The position numbers were made by a program, and so were the translations under genes. The notes beneath the pieces were generated by a model, which was given only the letters and a program-made list of their open reading frames with translations, was not told the origin of the DNA and did not search any database. From Carettochelys insculpta (lineage: Eukaryota > Chordata > Testudines > Carettochelyidae), in NCBI RefSeq assembly GCF_033958435.1, contig NC_134144.1:7062010-7126009 (forward strand): DNA of 64,000 bases, in the 5' to 3' direction. Shown here in pieces: positions 1-11,664 of the stretch (positions are counted from its first letter, which is position 1; each line of letters starts with the position of its first letter).

Positions 1-79
1 ATACAGAGCGCTTTGGAAATCTTAAATAGTCGGCAGACTGCCCCCCTGGGGTCCATGAACCATGGGTTGAAAACTGCTG
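1..79. mobile_element. terminal part of a hAT-like DNA element (runs off the left edge)
   Basis: The segment ends in GGGTTGAAAACTGCTG. Its reverse complement starts CAGCAGTTTTCAACCC and is followed by a 'ggttcatggaccccagggg' pattern, typical of the termini of hAT-type miniature elements (CAGTGGTTYTCAACC class). The other end lies outside the window, so neither the TSD nor the full length can be checked. This rests on recognising the family terminus only. Confidence 0.45.
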
Positions 80-445
80 TGTTAGAGCAATTTGTTTTCA
101 TGGTGTTGGAGTTGCATTCAGAGTAGAACTGACTTCGAGCGTCGTACACCACATTTTTGGATGTAGAAGGGAAGCGACAACCAACTGTTTCTACATTATT
201 GGACTTCCGGATAATTGCTGTGAATATTTTTAGTGGATCTCTAGAATACCAAAGAGACCTGGATTCAGGTTACCAGAACAGTATTATGGTTGTTACTTGA
301 CATTAGTTGATAAGAGCTACAGAATAGTTGTTTGTTTGTTTAATTTTAGTTCCAGTGATACTAAAGGAGCAAGGCCTACTATTAGATGTACTTATTCTTA
401 ACATAGACTACATTTGCACTTGCCCCCTTCTTTGAAAGGAGCATG
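80..445. other. unassigned sequence
   Basis: AT-rich sequence with no recognisable gene or repeat. Confidence 0.5.
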
Positions 446-560
446 ACAATCAGGCTGATGGGAGATCACTAATGAAGTGCTGCTATGCATATGCAGCACT
501 TCATTAGGCTAATTCTCACCTGTGGCAACCTCAAAGTGCCTTTCTCTCCAAAATTGACAC
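446..560. repeat. MITE remnant with a perfect hairpin
   Basis: Positions 469-483 and 493-507 are a perfect 15-bp inverted repeat around a 9-base loop. The surrounding 'actaatgaagtgctg ... cagcacttcattag' motif also occurs at 5210-5255 and in the complete MITE at 29584-29961, so this is probably a diverged internal part of the same miniature DNA-transposon family. Terminal repeats are not preserved. Confidence 0.5.
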
Positions 561-574
561 CATCCTTTCCCCAC

Positions 575-676
575 TCCTCCTCGCACCAGATCCCTAAATG
601 GCCCCCTCAAGGATTGAGCTCACAACCCTGGGTTTAGCAGACAAATGCTCAAACCACTGAGCTATCCCTCCCCATT
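575..676 (-). repeat. tRNA-derived SINE head (turtle Cry/PolIII type)
   Basis: On the minus strand this reads as a tRNA-like promoter: GGGGAGGGATAGCTCAGTGG (A-box region) followed about 40 nt later by a B-box-like GGTTGTGAGCTCAATCC, then 'ttgagggggccatttaggg'. That order is the 5' head of the tRNA-derived SINE common in cryptodire turtles. The CR1-like 3' tail is not joined here. It is not a functional tRNA gene: there is no acceptor-stem closure, and the B box departs from GGTTCGANTCC. Confidence 0.65.
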
Positions 677-832
677 ATACTTGCATTTATATCAGAAAAT
701 GTTCCTCTGCATTTGGGTTTTTTTTGAACTGAGGAAACAATGAGTAATTTAAAAAGAGACACCACTCAGCGTAGATCCTACACATGAAACAGTTCTTAAT
801 GATCTTGCGTTGCAAACTCTTAGCTGTTGTAG

Positions 833-1145
833 AATCATAGAATCCTTGGGAGGTTATTGAGTCCAGCCCCCTGCCCAAAGCAGGATTAACCCTAACCAAA
901 TCATCCCAGCCAAGACTTGATCAAGCAGGGCTTAGAAACCTCGGGGGATGAAGATTCTAACATCTATCTAGGTAATGCATTCAGTGCTTCACCATTCTAC
1001 TGGTGAAATAGTTTTTCCTAATATCCAGCCTAGACCTCCCCCCACTGTAACTTGAGACCATTGCTCCTTGTTCTACCATCTGTCACTACTGAGAACAGCC
1101 TCTCTCCATCCTCTTCAGAGCCCTCCTTCAGGAAGCGGAAGGCTG
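833..1145 (-). mobile_element. CR1 LINE 3' end, antisense
   Basis: The stretch begins with the octamer-like 3' terminus (AGAATCATAGAATCC on the plus strand). It continues with the antisense of the CR1 ORF2 end and 3' UTR: 'cagccccctgcccaa', 'cagtgcttcacca', 'gaaatagtttttcctaatatcca' and 'ttgagaccattgctccttgt'. The same blocks recur in the same order at 19625-20090. It is a 5'-truncated, non-coding relic, as most CR1 copies are. Confidence 0.85.
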
Positions 1146-2237
1146 CTCTCACCCCAGATCAGCTGTACTGAGGAAACTCTTCAGACACCCACTTCTGCAT
1201 TTTCCCCTTGGGAGGAGCGGATATTCTTCAAGTTGGTCAGAAGACAGAGAAGCCCCCTTTTGGTTTTAGCACAAGATTCATTCCCCCCCCCGCCCCACCA
1301 TTTCTCCCACCTTGGTATTTTACAATGTTTTAAAAGCTTTTATAGCTTCCTCTGGGCAAGGGAACTCATTGTAATTAAGGCTTTGTGGGCAGAGGAGAGA
1401 AATAAATAGTCCCAATGCTATCTTTAAGCTCTCTAAAATAGCTAAATTTCCCTAATATAGCTTTCTGCAACACCTGCAATGTTCATTACAGCATGCTGGC
1501 ATGGAATGGTAAAGAGATTTTCTTAGAATGCATGTGTAAGGCAGGCATCCTAGACTCATGCTGGTGAGATACTCATACCACAGCAAACAATCGTGTCTTC
1601 CAAATTCCATATACTCAGAATGGATTTTCATTCCATGATGTGCTTATCTTGTTCTTAAAAATAACAGATTTGATAGAGGGAATTTGTTCAATGAGGCAAG
1701 TAGTTTCTCTTGCCAGTTTCAGCTACTCACATTTACTGCTTAGTTTGCTAAATTTGATTATGCTATTTGGACAAGTTTAATAGACTAATATAAAGTTTAC
1801 AGACTAATATAAGGATTAATATAAATGACTTTAAGAAGCTGAATTGTTCTCTTCCTTCATTGCTTTTTGGTGTGCTAAACGTCTGTTACATTTATTTTGG
1901 ACATTTTTCTTTTATTGAACGAAATATTAAACTGTTTAGTACTGCTATTCAAAGAATGTTCTTGCTTTTATTTTTGCCAATACTAGCAAACTTGTTTATA
2001 GCTGGTTTCAAATAGGGATCCTTATCAATCAAAATGTAAATGACAAAAATAAACAATTTAAGATAATTCTACTTTTGGAGATAGTGTTTGGTTAGTTTTC
2101 GAAGAGAGTTGCAACTTGAATTGATTGGGCGGGAAATATACTGCCACAGTGGTAAGGTTATAAGCACGGTAGTTGTAATATATATATAAAAAAAAAAAGC
2201 ATTGGGGTAAAGTTTGAAGAATATCTAATGGTGATAT
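1146..2237. other. unassigned, AT-rich
   Basis: No gene recognised. Contains short local duplications of 'agactaatataa' near 1783-1825 and a TA/A-rich tract near 2179-2200. Confidence 0.5.
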
Positions 2238-2247
2238 TCCAAGCTTG

Positions 2248-2445
2248 ACCCCAGTAGAAGTCCTGTGGCACCTTGTAGACTAACAGATTTTTTGGAGTAT
2301 AAGCTTTCGTGCAGGCATCGGGCAAAGTGGGTCTTTGCCCACAAAAGCTTATGCTCCAAAAAATCTGTTAGTCTGTAAGGTGCCACAGGACTTCTCAGTC
2401 TGTATCCACATAAACAATAACATGGCCATCCCTCTGATACTTGAC
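2248..2445. mobile_element. Penelope-like foldback mini-element
   Basis: An inverted copy of a PLE tail (2255-2310: 'agtcctgtggcacctt', 'gtagactaacag', 'ataagctttcgtg') is followed by a plus-strand copy (2320-2395: 'gtgggtctttgcccac', 'aaagcttatgctcc', 'tctgttagtctgtaaggtgc'). The arms fold on each other over roughly 50 bp. The flanks share TCCAAGCTTG (2238-2247 and 2446-2455), a probable 10-bp TSD. The ribozyme-like core of the plus arm is decayed (CTGATGA reads as tcgggca). Confidence 0.75.
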
Positions 2446-2455
2446 TCCAAGCTTG

Positions 2456-3204
2456 GGTAAGTAGACATGTATTTTGTTAAACCAGTATGGAAAACTGCAT
2501 GGACAACTTTCTCCCCACCCGTCCCCACACACAGTTTAAGCTAGTCTTACTTTGGTTTTGTTAACATGATTCGGAACAGGATTAAACTAAAATGAAATAA
2601 GAGTGTTCACTCAGGCTTTTGCATTAGATTAATTTAACTGGTGTGAATTTGTGTGTTGGCAACCTCTAACTGAAAGTGGGCACTGATTTTAATATTGCAA
2701 AAGTTGAAATATTTGGCCTTTGCCTGAGAAAGGAACTTTCTTGGTGATTGATTATTGGTGGAAGGAATATTGTGTATGTTTTTTAGACTGGCAGTTCAGG
2801 CTGATGAGTTGGTGCTGTTTTGGAGTGAGTAGTAATGACTGTGAAGATCTGAAGCTGTGGTGTTTTGAATCCCTTAAAGCATAATTTACTCAGGGATTTG
2901 CTTCATGACATCAGGAAGTCAAGCATAATCTCGAGATAAGGTACTGTAAACTCTGCAACAGTTGAAAATCAAGTAGCTGAGCAAGTGTCTTCAGAGAATG
3001 TAGATCTGCTTCCTTCATCCCTGGAAAGTGATTCTCTTGGCTGACCTACTGAGGAGTTCTTCTCTGTAGTGTCATAGAAGAAGGAACCCAACTTTTGGAA
3101 GGTATAGATAGACCTGAAATAATCACCAACCTCCTAGTGGAATTGCTCCTCTTGTGGCATCTTTCCTGAGAGAGACTCCCCATTCTCAGAAAGATCAACA
3201 TTGT
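2456..3204. other. unassigned
   Basis: No gene or repeat recognised with confidence. Confidence 0.5.
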
Positions 3205-3575
3205 CAATAAGATGATTAAAAAACACTGCCCAAGAGATAGGGGTTCACAAGAGGGTCAAAAGGGGAGCTCTAAAAAGGAGGGTGAGAAACTGTTCTCAGT
3301 GGTGTCAGATGGCAGAACAAGGAGTTATGGTCAGAAGTTGAAGAGGGAAAGGTGTAGGTTAGATATTAGGAAAAACTACTTCACCAGGCGGGTGGTGAAG
3401 CATTGGAATGTGTTGCCTAGAGAGGTGGGGGATTCTCCATCCCTTGAGGTTTTTAAGTCCCAGCTGGACAAGGTCCTGGTTGGGATGACTTAGTGGAGGT
3501 TGAGCCTGCTTGAAGCCGGGGGCGGGACTAGATGACCTCCTGAGGTCTCTTCTAGCCCTGTGATTCTGTGAAAAG
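3205..3575 (+). pseudogene. CR1 LINE ORF2 C-terminus and 3' end, sense
   Basis: The frame 3212-3493 encodes the C-terminal tail typical of CR1 ORF2, with 'RLDIRKNYFTRRVVKHWNVL' and 'EVFKSQLDKVL' blocks. It is followed by the CR1 3' UTR ('ggactagatgacctcctgagg') and the terminal ATTCTGTG repeat near 3561. It is a severely 5'-truncated dead copy; the apparent start codon lies inside the ancestral ORF and has no meaning. Confidence 0.85.
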
Positions 3576-5142
3576 GACTGATGAAGTATTGGACTCCGAG
3601 CAGAGTAATACATGTTATTTCATTAGAACTTCAGCCATGAGGCATCTACCAGAATCCACAGTCCTCCATCCATAGTCACAAAATGCCTATATCAATGTTA
3701 TGAATATGCTTTGATTTATTTACATTAGGGCTGCAAATAACTGGCTCCCAAGTGACCAAGCAACTGCCAGAGAATATTGTCTATCCAAAGTAGTAGTAAG
3801 CCTCTTCCACTCCTACCTCTTGGAGCATAGGCCATTAACAACCGTTTGCCAGCGTTCCCTGTCCTGGGTGATCTCTTCCAGTTCTGACCAGGTAAAGGTA
3901 GTGCTGTATTTCCAGTGTCTACCTCTCAGTTAAAGCGGTGCTCTGGTGATGGAAGCTTTTTAAGGTGCATTTCATTCCATCGATAGAAAGCGAGCCAAGT
4001 GTTCTCCTTAGCTTACACTGTTTGATTCTGAAGTTGCAAAAATAAGTTAGCTGTAGTAAGTATTGTGCAGAAAGGCTCGATTTTACTGGCCAGTCATGGA
4101 CGGTGGGTGTAAGAGGCCAGGGGAGGTAATGCCTTTCCTGGGTCTTAGTGCCCTGCCTCTCCCCTCTTCCTATTCCTGTTCTGACCATTCCTGCTGGTAA
4201 GCCTTTCCCCATGGTGACTTTACTATGTTAAAAGTGAAAAGCATTCTGGCTTGCCAGACCAATTAGCATAATGCTGAATCTGTGGAAGAGCCATAAAGTG
4301 GTAGTGAAGACATTTCACAGATGTGCCAACACAGATGTATAGGAAGTCAGAGTCTGAATTTATTGACAAAAACAGTTGTGTGTTACTGTAATATGTCTGT
4401 GTCAAGAGGACCTTAGTTTAAAATTTACTTTAAATATGTCAGTTTGTTGCTAAAGAATATAAGATCACATCTAAAAAATCCTTGTGTTGATTTTTTTTAA
4501 ATGCACTATTTGAATATTCAGCTTTTGCCTTAAATTGTAGGCTCTCCAGACATAGTTTTAAATAAATTATTCAGACTACTACCCTTATCTGAAATATACA
4601 TTTTCATTACTATAGCACAATAACTTGCTTCCAAAGTCTTTCTGTCCTTTCTATCCACACATGTTCTCCTTTCACCCGTGTTGAAGAGAGCCGTTAAAGG
4701 GCCAGCATTCCTTTTCTTCCAGATAGACTCATTTGTCCAGCTTTCTTCAATTCTATCTTGAGAGAACCCTGCACCAAAAATAGTACCTAAGTAAGATATA
4801 AAATCTTTTGTTATGCCTGCAATCTTTGGAAATGTATTTTTAACATAAACATATGGTGAAATTTCATAAACATGTCTCTTGTTATGAAGATCACACAACA
4901 TAAATTAATGTTCCTGTCTTCTAAAAAAACAGTGAACGTTATTATGAACACACTAAACTGCTCTGACTTGTTAATTTAAAATAATGTGTTTGTTTCAGTG
5001 CGTTAAATACGTAGTAATGTGGAATGATTACTTCATGAAGGCTTAAGAGTACATTTAAAATATAAAATCATCATAAAAATACTGATTAAGAAAACTGATT
5101 AAGAAAATGTAAAACAAACAAGAGCTGCATCATGTATTCTGT
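3576..5142. other. unassigned; possible old LINE piece near 3790-3930
   Basis: Mostly AT-rich unique sequence. The block 3810-3930 ('cttggagcataggcc...tgtcctgggtgatctcttcc') resembles interspersed LINE-like sequence, but I cannot name a family. No coding evidence. Confidence 0.35.
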
Positions 5143-5395
5143 AACATTTTGGCCGTGTCTACACTTGCACAAATCTTCAAAATGACCGTGCAAATGGCCA
5201 TTTCTAAGATTACTAATGAGGAGCTGAAATGCATATTCAGCACCTCATTAGTATGCCACCAGCCGCGGCTCTTCAAAATTGCCACGTTTTGCTCCTGCGC
5301 GGCTCATCCAGACGGGGATCCTTTCCGAAAGGATCCCGGGAACTTCAAAATCCCCATATTCCTATCTGCCGAAAAAACACCCTGTGACTGACATT
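5143..5395. mobile_element. MITE of the 'GTCTACAC' group, one end truncated
   Basis: Begins with the terminal motif GGCCGTGTCTACACTTGC and shares internal blocks with the complete copy at 29584-29961 ('actaatgaggagctgaa', 'cagcacctcattag', 'atgccaccagccgcgg', 'gatcctttccgaaaggatcc'). The last block is an internal palindrome. The right terminus is missing. PIF/Harbinger-like affiliation is inferred from related copies with 3-bp TAA duplications. Confidence 0.6.
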
Positions 5396-6507
5396 TTTTT
5401 ATTCCCAAATTTAATGGTTTTAATTAAGTACCTTCCACACGTCTAGTCTTCACAATCTGGCATGTTGTGGAAAACGTGCAGTTTCATCCACCGCCTATGA
5501 AGCCAGTTAGTGTATGTACTTCTGCTCTTCCATACCCACCCCTAATAAAGTAAAATGCAGTGTACAGTATTGGGGATGATAAAGTAACTGGCTCCAGTGG
5601 AGCTGACAGCCACTGTGGACCCGGGGTCAAGGTGGGAGGGGACCTGGCTCCCTGCCTGGAAGGGGCGGGGCCAAGGGCATGAGGCGGGGCTTAGGGCAGT
5701 GAGCTCTGTTCACTCACTGTGCGGGAAGCAGCAGCACAGTGCTCCACACTGTGTGAAAGGGACCTGGAGCTCTGACTGCTGCTACTTCAGGCCCTTTGGA
5801 AATGTCAGGCCTGGGGGGGTGGGAATTGCTTCTTTTGTCCCCCCCATCCCCTGTGCGCAGGCCTGACTGGCCTGATCTGTTTCATTGGGTTGCCTAAATA
5901 CATGCTGTAACTGGTTGCACTTTACCAGCAATTCTAAAAGCAAATTTTAAGTGTGTTGCTTGTTAGCAGCTTAAATTTGAAGAGCAGTTACCTGCATAAT
6001 CTTTGACTTTTGCTATATAATTTTGCAATGCTGCAAAAATTAGAAACCAAATGAAGTGAAATCTTGAAGGTAATTCAATTTATTTAAAGTACAAATATAG
6101 AAAAAATTAGGAATTGCCACTGTCAATGAATATAAAGCCGGTATAAATAATAGTGTTTTTTAGAATAGACATTATATATTCTTAGGACTTAAAATGTTAT
6201 CTTTGGCCTCAGGTGTTTCCATCTCCTCACTCCCCATTCATTTTTTTTAAATTAACACTTTTTAAATGATTTTAGCATGTTTATTTTTACAAAAAATATT
6301 CTTAACGTGCATCAGAACATTTCTGTTGCCCTGAGGGCACTGCTGATTTTCATCCTCTGAAATAGAAAGTAAAGTTATCTTATAAAATGTATGTTGCCTC
6401 TTACCCTAAATATAATGTACGTGGTAAGGTATGAGATAATTAGTGACAATCCTATTAATATAATGTGGTTCTGATTAATGAAAAGGTTATAGTATGTGTA
6501 GCATGCC
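5396..6507. other. unassigned; GC-rich island 5590-5870
   Basis: 5590-5870 is GC-rich and may be the core of an old DNA element, because both sides hold 'ggcctg' blocks, but no terminal repeats can be shown. The rest is AT-rich without features. Confidence 0.35.
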
Positions 6508-6520
6508 CAGGTTTATTACC

Positions 6521-6898
6521 AATATAATTTATGCTATCATGTGCCAGCAATGCCCCTCTGCTATATACATCGGACAAACTGGACAGTCTCTACATAAAAG
6601 AATAAACGCACACAAATCAGATATCAGAAATGGCAATATACAAAAGCCCGTAGGAGAGCACTTCAATCTCCCAGGCCACACGGTAGCAGACTTAAAAGTA
6701 GCTGTCCTACAGCAAAAAAATGTCAGGACCAGACTCCAAAGAGAAATTGCTGAGCTACAATTCATCTGCCAATTTGACACCCTCAGCTCAGGCTTAAACA
6801 AAGACTGTGAATGGCTGGCTAAATACAAAAGCAGCTTCCCCTCCCTTGGTGTTCACACCTCCAGATCAAGTGTTGGTAGTAAGCCTCACCCTTCCTGA
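6521..6898 (+). pseudogene. GIY-YIG endonuclease fragment of a PLE
   Basis: About 125 codons. Visible motifs: IIYAIMCQQC (the GIY-equivalent with the CxxC pair), AIYIGQTGQSLHKRINAHK (YIG strand, conserved R and H), then 'VGEHFNLPGH' and 'LQREIAELQFICQFDTLSSGLN', the usual C-terminal order of Penelope endonuclease domains. In PLEs this domain nicks target DNA to prime reverse transcription. It is open to the stop, but the RT domain and the translation start are missing, so it is a fragment. The ATG at 6494 lies in flanking DNA. Confidence 0.88.
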
Positions 6899-6977
6899 CT
6901 GAGCTAACCTGAGCTGTTATCCCCAGCCTTGCTCTGGCTTATTTATACCTGGCCCTGCAGATTTCCATGACCAGCAT

Positions 6978-7015
6978 CTGATGAAGTGTGTCTGTGCTCA
7001 CGAAAGCTCATGCTC
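6978..7015 (+). ncRNA. hammerhead-ribozyme-like motif in PLE tail
   Basis: CTGATGA at 6978-6984, a stem II of GTGTG facing CTCAC (one mismatch, loop near 6991-6996), GAAA at 7002-7005, then GC-TCAT-GC forming a 2-bp stem III and TC as the U16.1-C17 cleavage dinucleotide. This is the conserved hammerhead core in order. Pairing of stem I is not convincing by eye, so cleavage activity is uncertain. Hammerhead motifs are established for Penelope-like elements. Confidence 0.65.
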
Positions 7016-7126
7016 AAAGCTTTTCTGTTAGTCTGTAAGGTGCCACAGGGCCCTTCGTTACTGTTACAGGTTTATTACTGTATTTCTTCTGATTGCCTTT
7101 TGGGCTAACTTATTGGTTAAATGGTA

Positions 7127-7433
7127 CAGTTTGAATCTCTAATGCAGCACGCTGTCGTCTGGCAACATCTGTAATATGGCATGATTTGGAGTTAGCTGGA
7201 TGATCACTAATCATGTCTGTGGCCAAGTTTCCCATGGTCCCATCCAGTTTAGCTCCTGGCTCAGTGTTAAGTGTTATGTAGTGCTGATTTACTCCTAAAT
7301 GTCTTCGCAGAGCCCGGTGAGCAGCAGAAGTGTTGGTAATGCTGTTAGACAATATTGACCTTCCATGATTTGGGAAACTTTCACATCTGCCATGGGTCAG
7401 GCCGCGAGGGTGCCAGATGAGAGGTTCAACCTG
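7127..7433. mobile_element. Tigger/pogo-like MITE, complete, TA TSD
   Basis: Starts CAGTTTGAATCTCTAATGC and ends AGAGGTTCAACCTG, imperfect inverted ends, flanked by TA at 7125-7126 and 7434-7435. Internal blocks ('ggccaagtttcccatggtccca', 'tttactcctaaatgtct', 'agacaatattgacctt') match 48856-49184, and the reverse complement matches 62202-62511. No transposase coding. A terminus beginning CAGGTTGA plus a TA duplication is characteristic of Tc1/mariner-Tigger relatives. Confidence 0.8.
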
Positions 7434-7435
7434 TA

Positions 7436-10085
7436 TAAAACACTCTGTGGTACCCTGGGATGATCCTCTAAAAGAGAAGACTCTGCCCCAGCTTAGTTTG
7501 TGCCACACTGATTGGGCAGCAGCAAACTAGACTATTCCTTAAGTATCCCTTAAATTATAATGAAAATTGGTGGGAATCCTTTGGGGATTAATGTTAAAAA
7601 CTAGCAGATAAACATCTCAGTGCCTGAAGTCTTTTTTTTTAACCCGAGATACATAAAGAAGGATACTAACACATTTTCATTTGTTTCCTGTCCCCAAAGC
7701 AGAATCTGCATACTGAATGGCTGAGTGACAAACAATCTGGCCTATCCATATGACCATATTGTTTTCCTCCCCTAATTACCTGGTGCTCACTGTGCTGATG
7801 AGGAAACAGATGCATTGTGCAGCAAATTACCTTCATCTCGCCTTTCAAACAAAAAAAAGACACAGCGCTTAATTGACTCATTTGATCTCTGGCAATTCAG
7901 AGCGAGGAAAGTGGAAATAGGAAATAGTTAGAAGTGCCACTTCACTTTTGAAAAGGGGAAAGATGCTATGCCCATGTACATATATTTATAAATATAGACT
8001 CTAGAATGGATATTGCCCTGGATGTGGGAAGTTTCAACTAACTATCAACTTTGTTTGCCAAACACTATTTGAATGCCCCCCTCCCCCCACCCACCCACAC
8101 CTGTTTTTTAAAAGTTAGTGCATAGTAAGGTGAAAATTTGGAGACTTGGTTCCCTGGACATCCACAAAAGTTCATTCTGCTGACAGAGTAAACTACCTTT
8201 CTGCTTTATGAGCCTCACCATCTTCTTGCTGAAGAAGAAACCAGGAAGAGAAGATGGGCAATGGACTGAGCATACCTTTAGAAAACCAACTGCCAAGGCT
8301 TAAGTTGGAACCCGCAAAGAAGGCGCCCAAGAAACACCTGTCATAGAGACCGGAAGACAGATGCTAAAAAGATGGGATACACCTGGGCAGAACTGGAAAA
8401 GACTGCCCAGGACAGGTGATGCTGGTGAATGGTCGTCAGTGGCCTGTGCTCCAAGAGGTAAGAGTAGAAGAGGCTTAGTAGTACCTATGCCTATTGCCCA
8501 ACTCTGCCGGATAGGTGAGAGTTTGGAGGATGATCCAAAGCACATTGCACTCGTTTGAAATACTGCCACTGACTCCAGCGGGCTTTGGAAGAGTGCCTTT
8601 ATAATTGACAAACTTCTGCCCTCTTGCACCCCTGGTGGTGTGGGGGGGAAGTGCAGATGTCTCTATTTCATCTTCCCTGGATTCATTGAGTCATGGACGG
8701 GAATGGCAGTCTTCATCTGTAGTTCCAGTCCTCCAAATGCTTTGCTTCTCTCTCTCTCTCACACACATTTTGGCACTGAAAGGAGTCTTGCCTCACCAAA
8801 AATAAACCCAGAACCTTTGGGTTTGGGGCCTTTATTTCCAGGCCTCCTAATACCCTTTCTGGCACTGCCCCTGCGCAGATTTCTTCTATTCTTTGTTCAC
8901 CAGGATAGGAATCAAGTTCACGCAGGAACACAAAGGCAGAGTCTAAAATCTCATTTTTGGTGCAGTCCCTGATCTCCGTGTTCTTAGCATTGCTGTCCAT
9001 TTCTGTGCCAGAGTGGTAGAGGTCCAGGCCCAGGAACACAAGCTGGTGCAGATAGGTCTCCTTTGGGCCTTCCATGTAACTCCTGCTTGGCAGTCTTTTC
9101 TTACCCTTCTTGCAGAGACCTGGTTTTTCTAGTGAGTTTCCACTGTCTATTCCTCTGGAGCCTGTCTGCTGTGATTGACTGGAAGCTACTGTCTTCTGAA
9201 TGGGCTGCAACCTTTTACCTCTGCTGCTAGGCTGCTGCTGTGGGAGTGATGGTTCTCTCTCTTTTTTTTTTTTTTCCCCCTTTAACCCTCACATGTCCAT
9301 TTTCCATAGGGTGTATATATGCCTCATCACATCCTTGTTTCGTATGTATGGAAACCACAGATTAGCAGATCCATTAACCTATCAAATTAATCAAGGGGAA
9401 TAAGAAATTCCTAAATACTGTCACTACTCTACCATAGCAAATTTGGGCTCTTTGCTATTGCAAGAGAAATCAGTGTGGAGTCTTGGTGTTTTCTTAGTCT
9501 GACAGGAATTATTTGTGTATATATACACCAGGCCTGGAACAGGGGTGTTCCCAAACAGCATGAAGGCCACCTGTTCTTTCAGAAATCGCAGCCAAATACT
9601 AGTGCTCCATTCTCAAGGAGCAAATCTGCGACAAGAATTGAGTTTGGTTAGCCACAGCTGTCTTAAGAGCTACATCAGAAAACCAGCAACGAAGCAGCTT
9701 TTCTTCCAACACTAAAAACTTGCTTATTTGGGTAAGTAAAAACTTCTAAGAACTTCTGACAGCATTATTAGAGCTCTCTAAAGCACTGTAACTTTTGAAA
9801 ACTGTTTTGACATCCACTGTATCAATAACACTCTCTTCTATCTCTCTATTCATGAAGTCATTCAGCCTTTCTTCAGGTAAAAGTGAGAGCCATAGGATGT
9901 TTTGACCAAGTCCTGACTGAGGAAAAGACTCTCTCTGTTTTCTGACTTCCAAATTGGGAAAAGCAAAATTTGTCCCATGGTGTATAAGTAAAGTTTGTTA
10001 CATTAAAAAAAAAAACAAAAAAACCCTCAAATCTAGGAGAAATCTCAAACTAGGATATTTCAACATATTCTGTACACGGTGTATA
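7436..10085. other. unassigned unique sequence with simple repeats
   Basis: No gene recognised. C-rich tract at 8077-8100, CT/AC tract at 8741-8766, poly-T at 9262-9278 and A-rich tract at 10002-10024. The open frames here (for example the minus-strand frame 8713-9210) match no family I recognise and show no coding features. Confidence 0.5.
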
Positions 10086-10089
10086 GTAA

Positions 10090-10795
10090 TGTGATTTTTT
10101 TTTTGTACTGTCAGTTAATCACATTTAACTCAAGTGCATAACTCAAAACTAATTAGCTCAATTGAAAAAAATAATCACAATCACAGTTTTAATTGCATCA
10201 TTAAATAAATAACATACCTATTTAAGTTATTTATAAATATTTTGGTTCTTTTCTGACATTTTCGAATATATTGGCTTAACTTTCAATACAGAATACAAAG
10301 TGTAGAGGACTCACTTATGTTTTCATAACAAATATTTGTACTGTAGAAAGATAAAATAAATAACATTTTTAATTCATCTCCTATAAATACTGTAATGAAA
10401 TCTCTTTATCATGAAACTGGACCTTACAAATATGCACTTGGAGACCCTGAAATTTACATTGTTTGTTTTATTACATTTGTTTTTACATTGTCACATGAAA
10501 AATCTACATTTGTAAATTTGCAGTTTCATAATAAAGATTGCAGTGCTGTTGTACTTATGAGGTGAATGGGAAAAAAACTATTTCTATTGTTTATTTTACA
10601 GGTTAATTAAAAATAATGATATAGTGAATCCTGTATGCTTTGTGTTTTGCATAAGTGAAATCAATATATTTGAGAAGGGTACAAAATATCCAAAATATTT
10701 AAATAAGTGGCATTCTATTAATTAATGGTGCAATTAAACCTGCAATTATGACATTTTAATTTCATGATTAATCACATTTGAATTTTTCAATTATA
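10090..10795. repeat. AT-rich repeat with imperfect inverted ends
   Basis: The left end (10090-10160: 'agttaatcacatttaactcaa', 'aactaattagctcaatt') and right end (10725-10790: 'gcaattaaacctgcaattatg', 'tgattaatcacatttgaa') are rich in complementary TTAATCAC/GTGATTAA words. This is reminiscent of vertebrate AT-rich elements with 'gcgattaatcg'-like termini. No TSD visible and no family named. Confidence 0.35.
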
Positions 10796-10799
10796 TGAG

Positions 10800-11204
10800 G
10801 GCTGTAGCTATTTCTCTTTCACTGACTAAACTAATACCTATATGCACACCTTATGATACTATGGAACTTGTGGTTTATATGGTTTATAGCCATTTAGAAT
10901 ATCCCACTGATTCATTGTTCCGGGTTTCAGTAATGTCTATTATATTGAGATTGTTTTGCATAAGCAGCTATTCAGAGTCACTTTCTCATGCTTTTACACA
11001 GATGGCTTTGGTGTCTGTCTATAGGCAGTCATAGATTTTGTACTTATCTGACACCTTGCTGCTCATCTTGATAGCAGTGACATGTGGAGTGTGAAGCCGT
11101 AAGTGGAATGTGGGTTGTGTCAGTGTGGGTTTTCTCCTTTCTTCTCCGATTGGGTTGGAGAAAATTTAAATTTTTCTGCTCTGCTGTTTTTCTTCAGTAA
11201 ACAA
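10800..11204. other. unassigned
   Basis: AT-rich; no feature recognised. Confidence 0.4.
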
Positions 11205-11661
11205 TATGGCTATGTGTACACTCTCGAGAACTTTCAAAAGAAGCCCTTCCGGAAGGTCTCTTCCAAAAGAACTTCATTCGAAAGAGAGCGGCCACACACA
11301 AAAACAGCGGCTCAAAAGTGATCTGCTCTTTACAAAGAGAGTATCCACACAGCCCCTGCTCTTGTGAAAAAATGGGCCAGGGATTGAAAAATCAGGCCCC
11401 ATGAGGACTGCCCTTGTGGGGGCAAAAGAGTGTGCAGAGCGTCTACACACATTTTCTTTCAAAAGAAGCTTTCGAAAGGGGTCATTCTTCCTGAAATGGG
11501 AAAATGGGAAAGGAAAAGTGATTTCAAAAGGAGCACCATATTCTTTTGATTTACTTTTGAAAGGAACACTTTTTCTCTGTAGACACTCTGTAGGATCTTT
11601 CTAAAGACCCCCTTCTTTTAAAAAACCTTTCAAAAGAACTTGCTAGTGTAGACATAGCCTA
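11205..11661. mobile_element. complete MITE, 'GTCTACACTAGCAAG' family
   Basis: Left end GGCTATGTGTACACTC, right end CTTGCTAGTGTAGACATAGCC: inverted termini of the same consensus. TAT lies next to each end (11202-11204 and 11662-11664), a possible 3-bp TSD. The interior alternates 'ctttcaaaagaa', 'ttcgaaagg' and 'gtatccacacagcc' blocks with no coding. The family also appears at 27596-27735, where a PLE has split it. Confidence 0.7.
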
Positions 11662-11664
11662 TAT

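Larger units (their letters stand above)
6520..7066 (+). mobile_element. 5'-truncated Penelope-like element with 12-bp TSD
   Basis: Exact 12-bp direct repeats CAGGTTTATTAC at 6508-6519 and 7067-7078 bound the insertion. It begins inside the GIY-YIG endonuclease domain, continues through the ORF stop at 6896-6898 and a short 3' UTR, and ends in the tail containing a hammerhead-like motif (6978-7015) and 'gttagtctgtaaggtgccaca'. Upstream reverse transcriptase is absent, as expected for 5' truncation during target-primed reverse transcription. Confidence 0.88.

Noticed and set aside
575..676. Possible tRNA gene on the minus strand
   Set aside because: A and B box-like motifs are present, but there is no acceptor stem, the B box is degenerate and the downstream sequence is SINE-like.
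6494..6519. Start codon and first residues of the GIY-YIG open frame
   Set aside because: They lie outside the element, in flanking DNA and the TSD, so they are not part of the ancestral protein.
8713..9210. 165-codon open frame on the minus strand
   Set aside because: Contains a CT/AC simple repeat and no conserved motif; not supported as a gene or exon.
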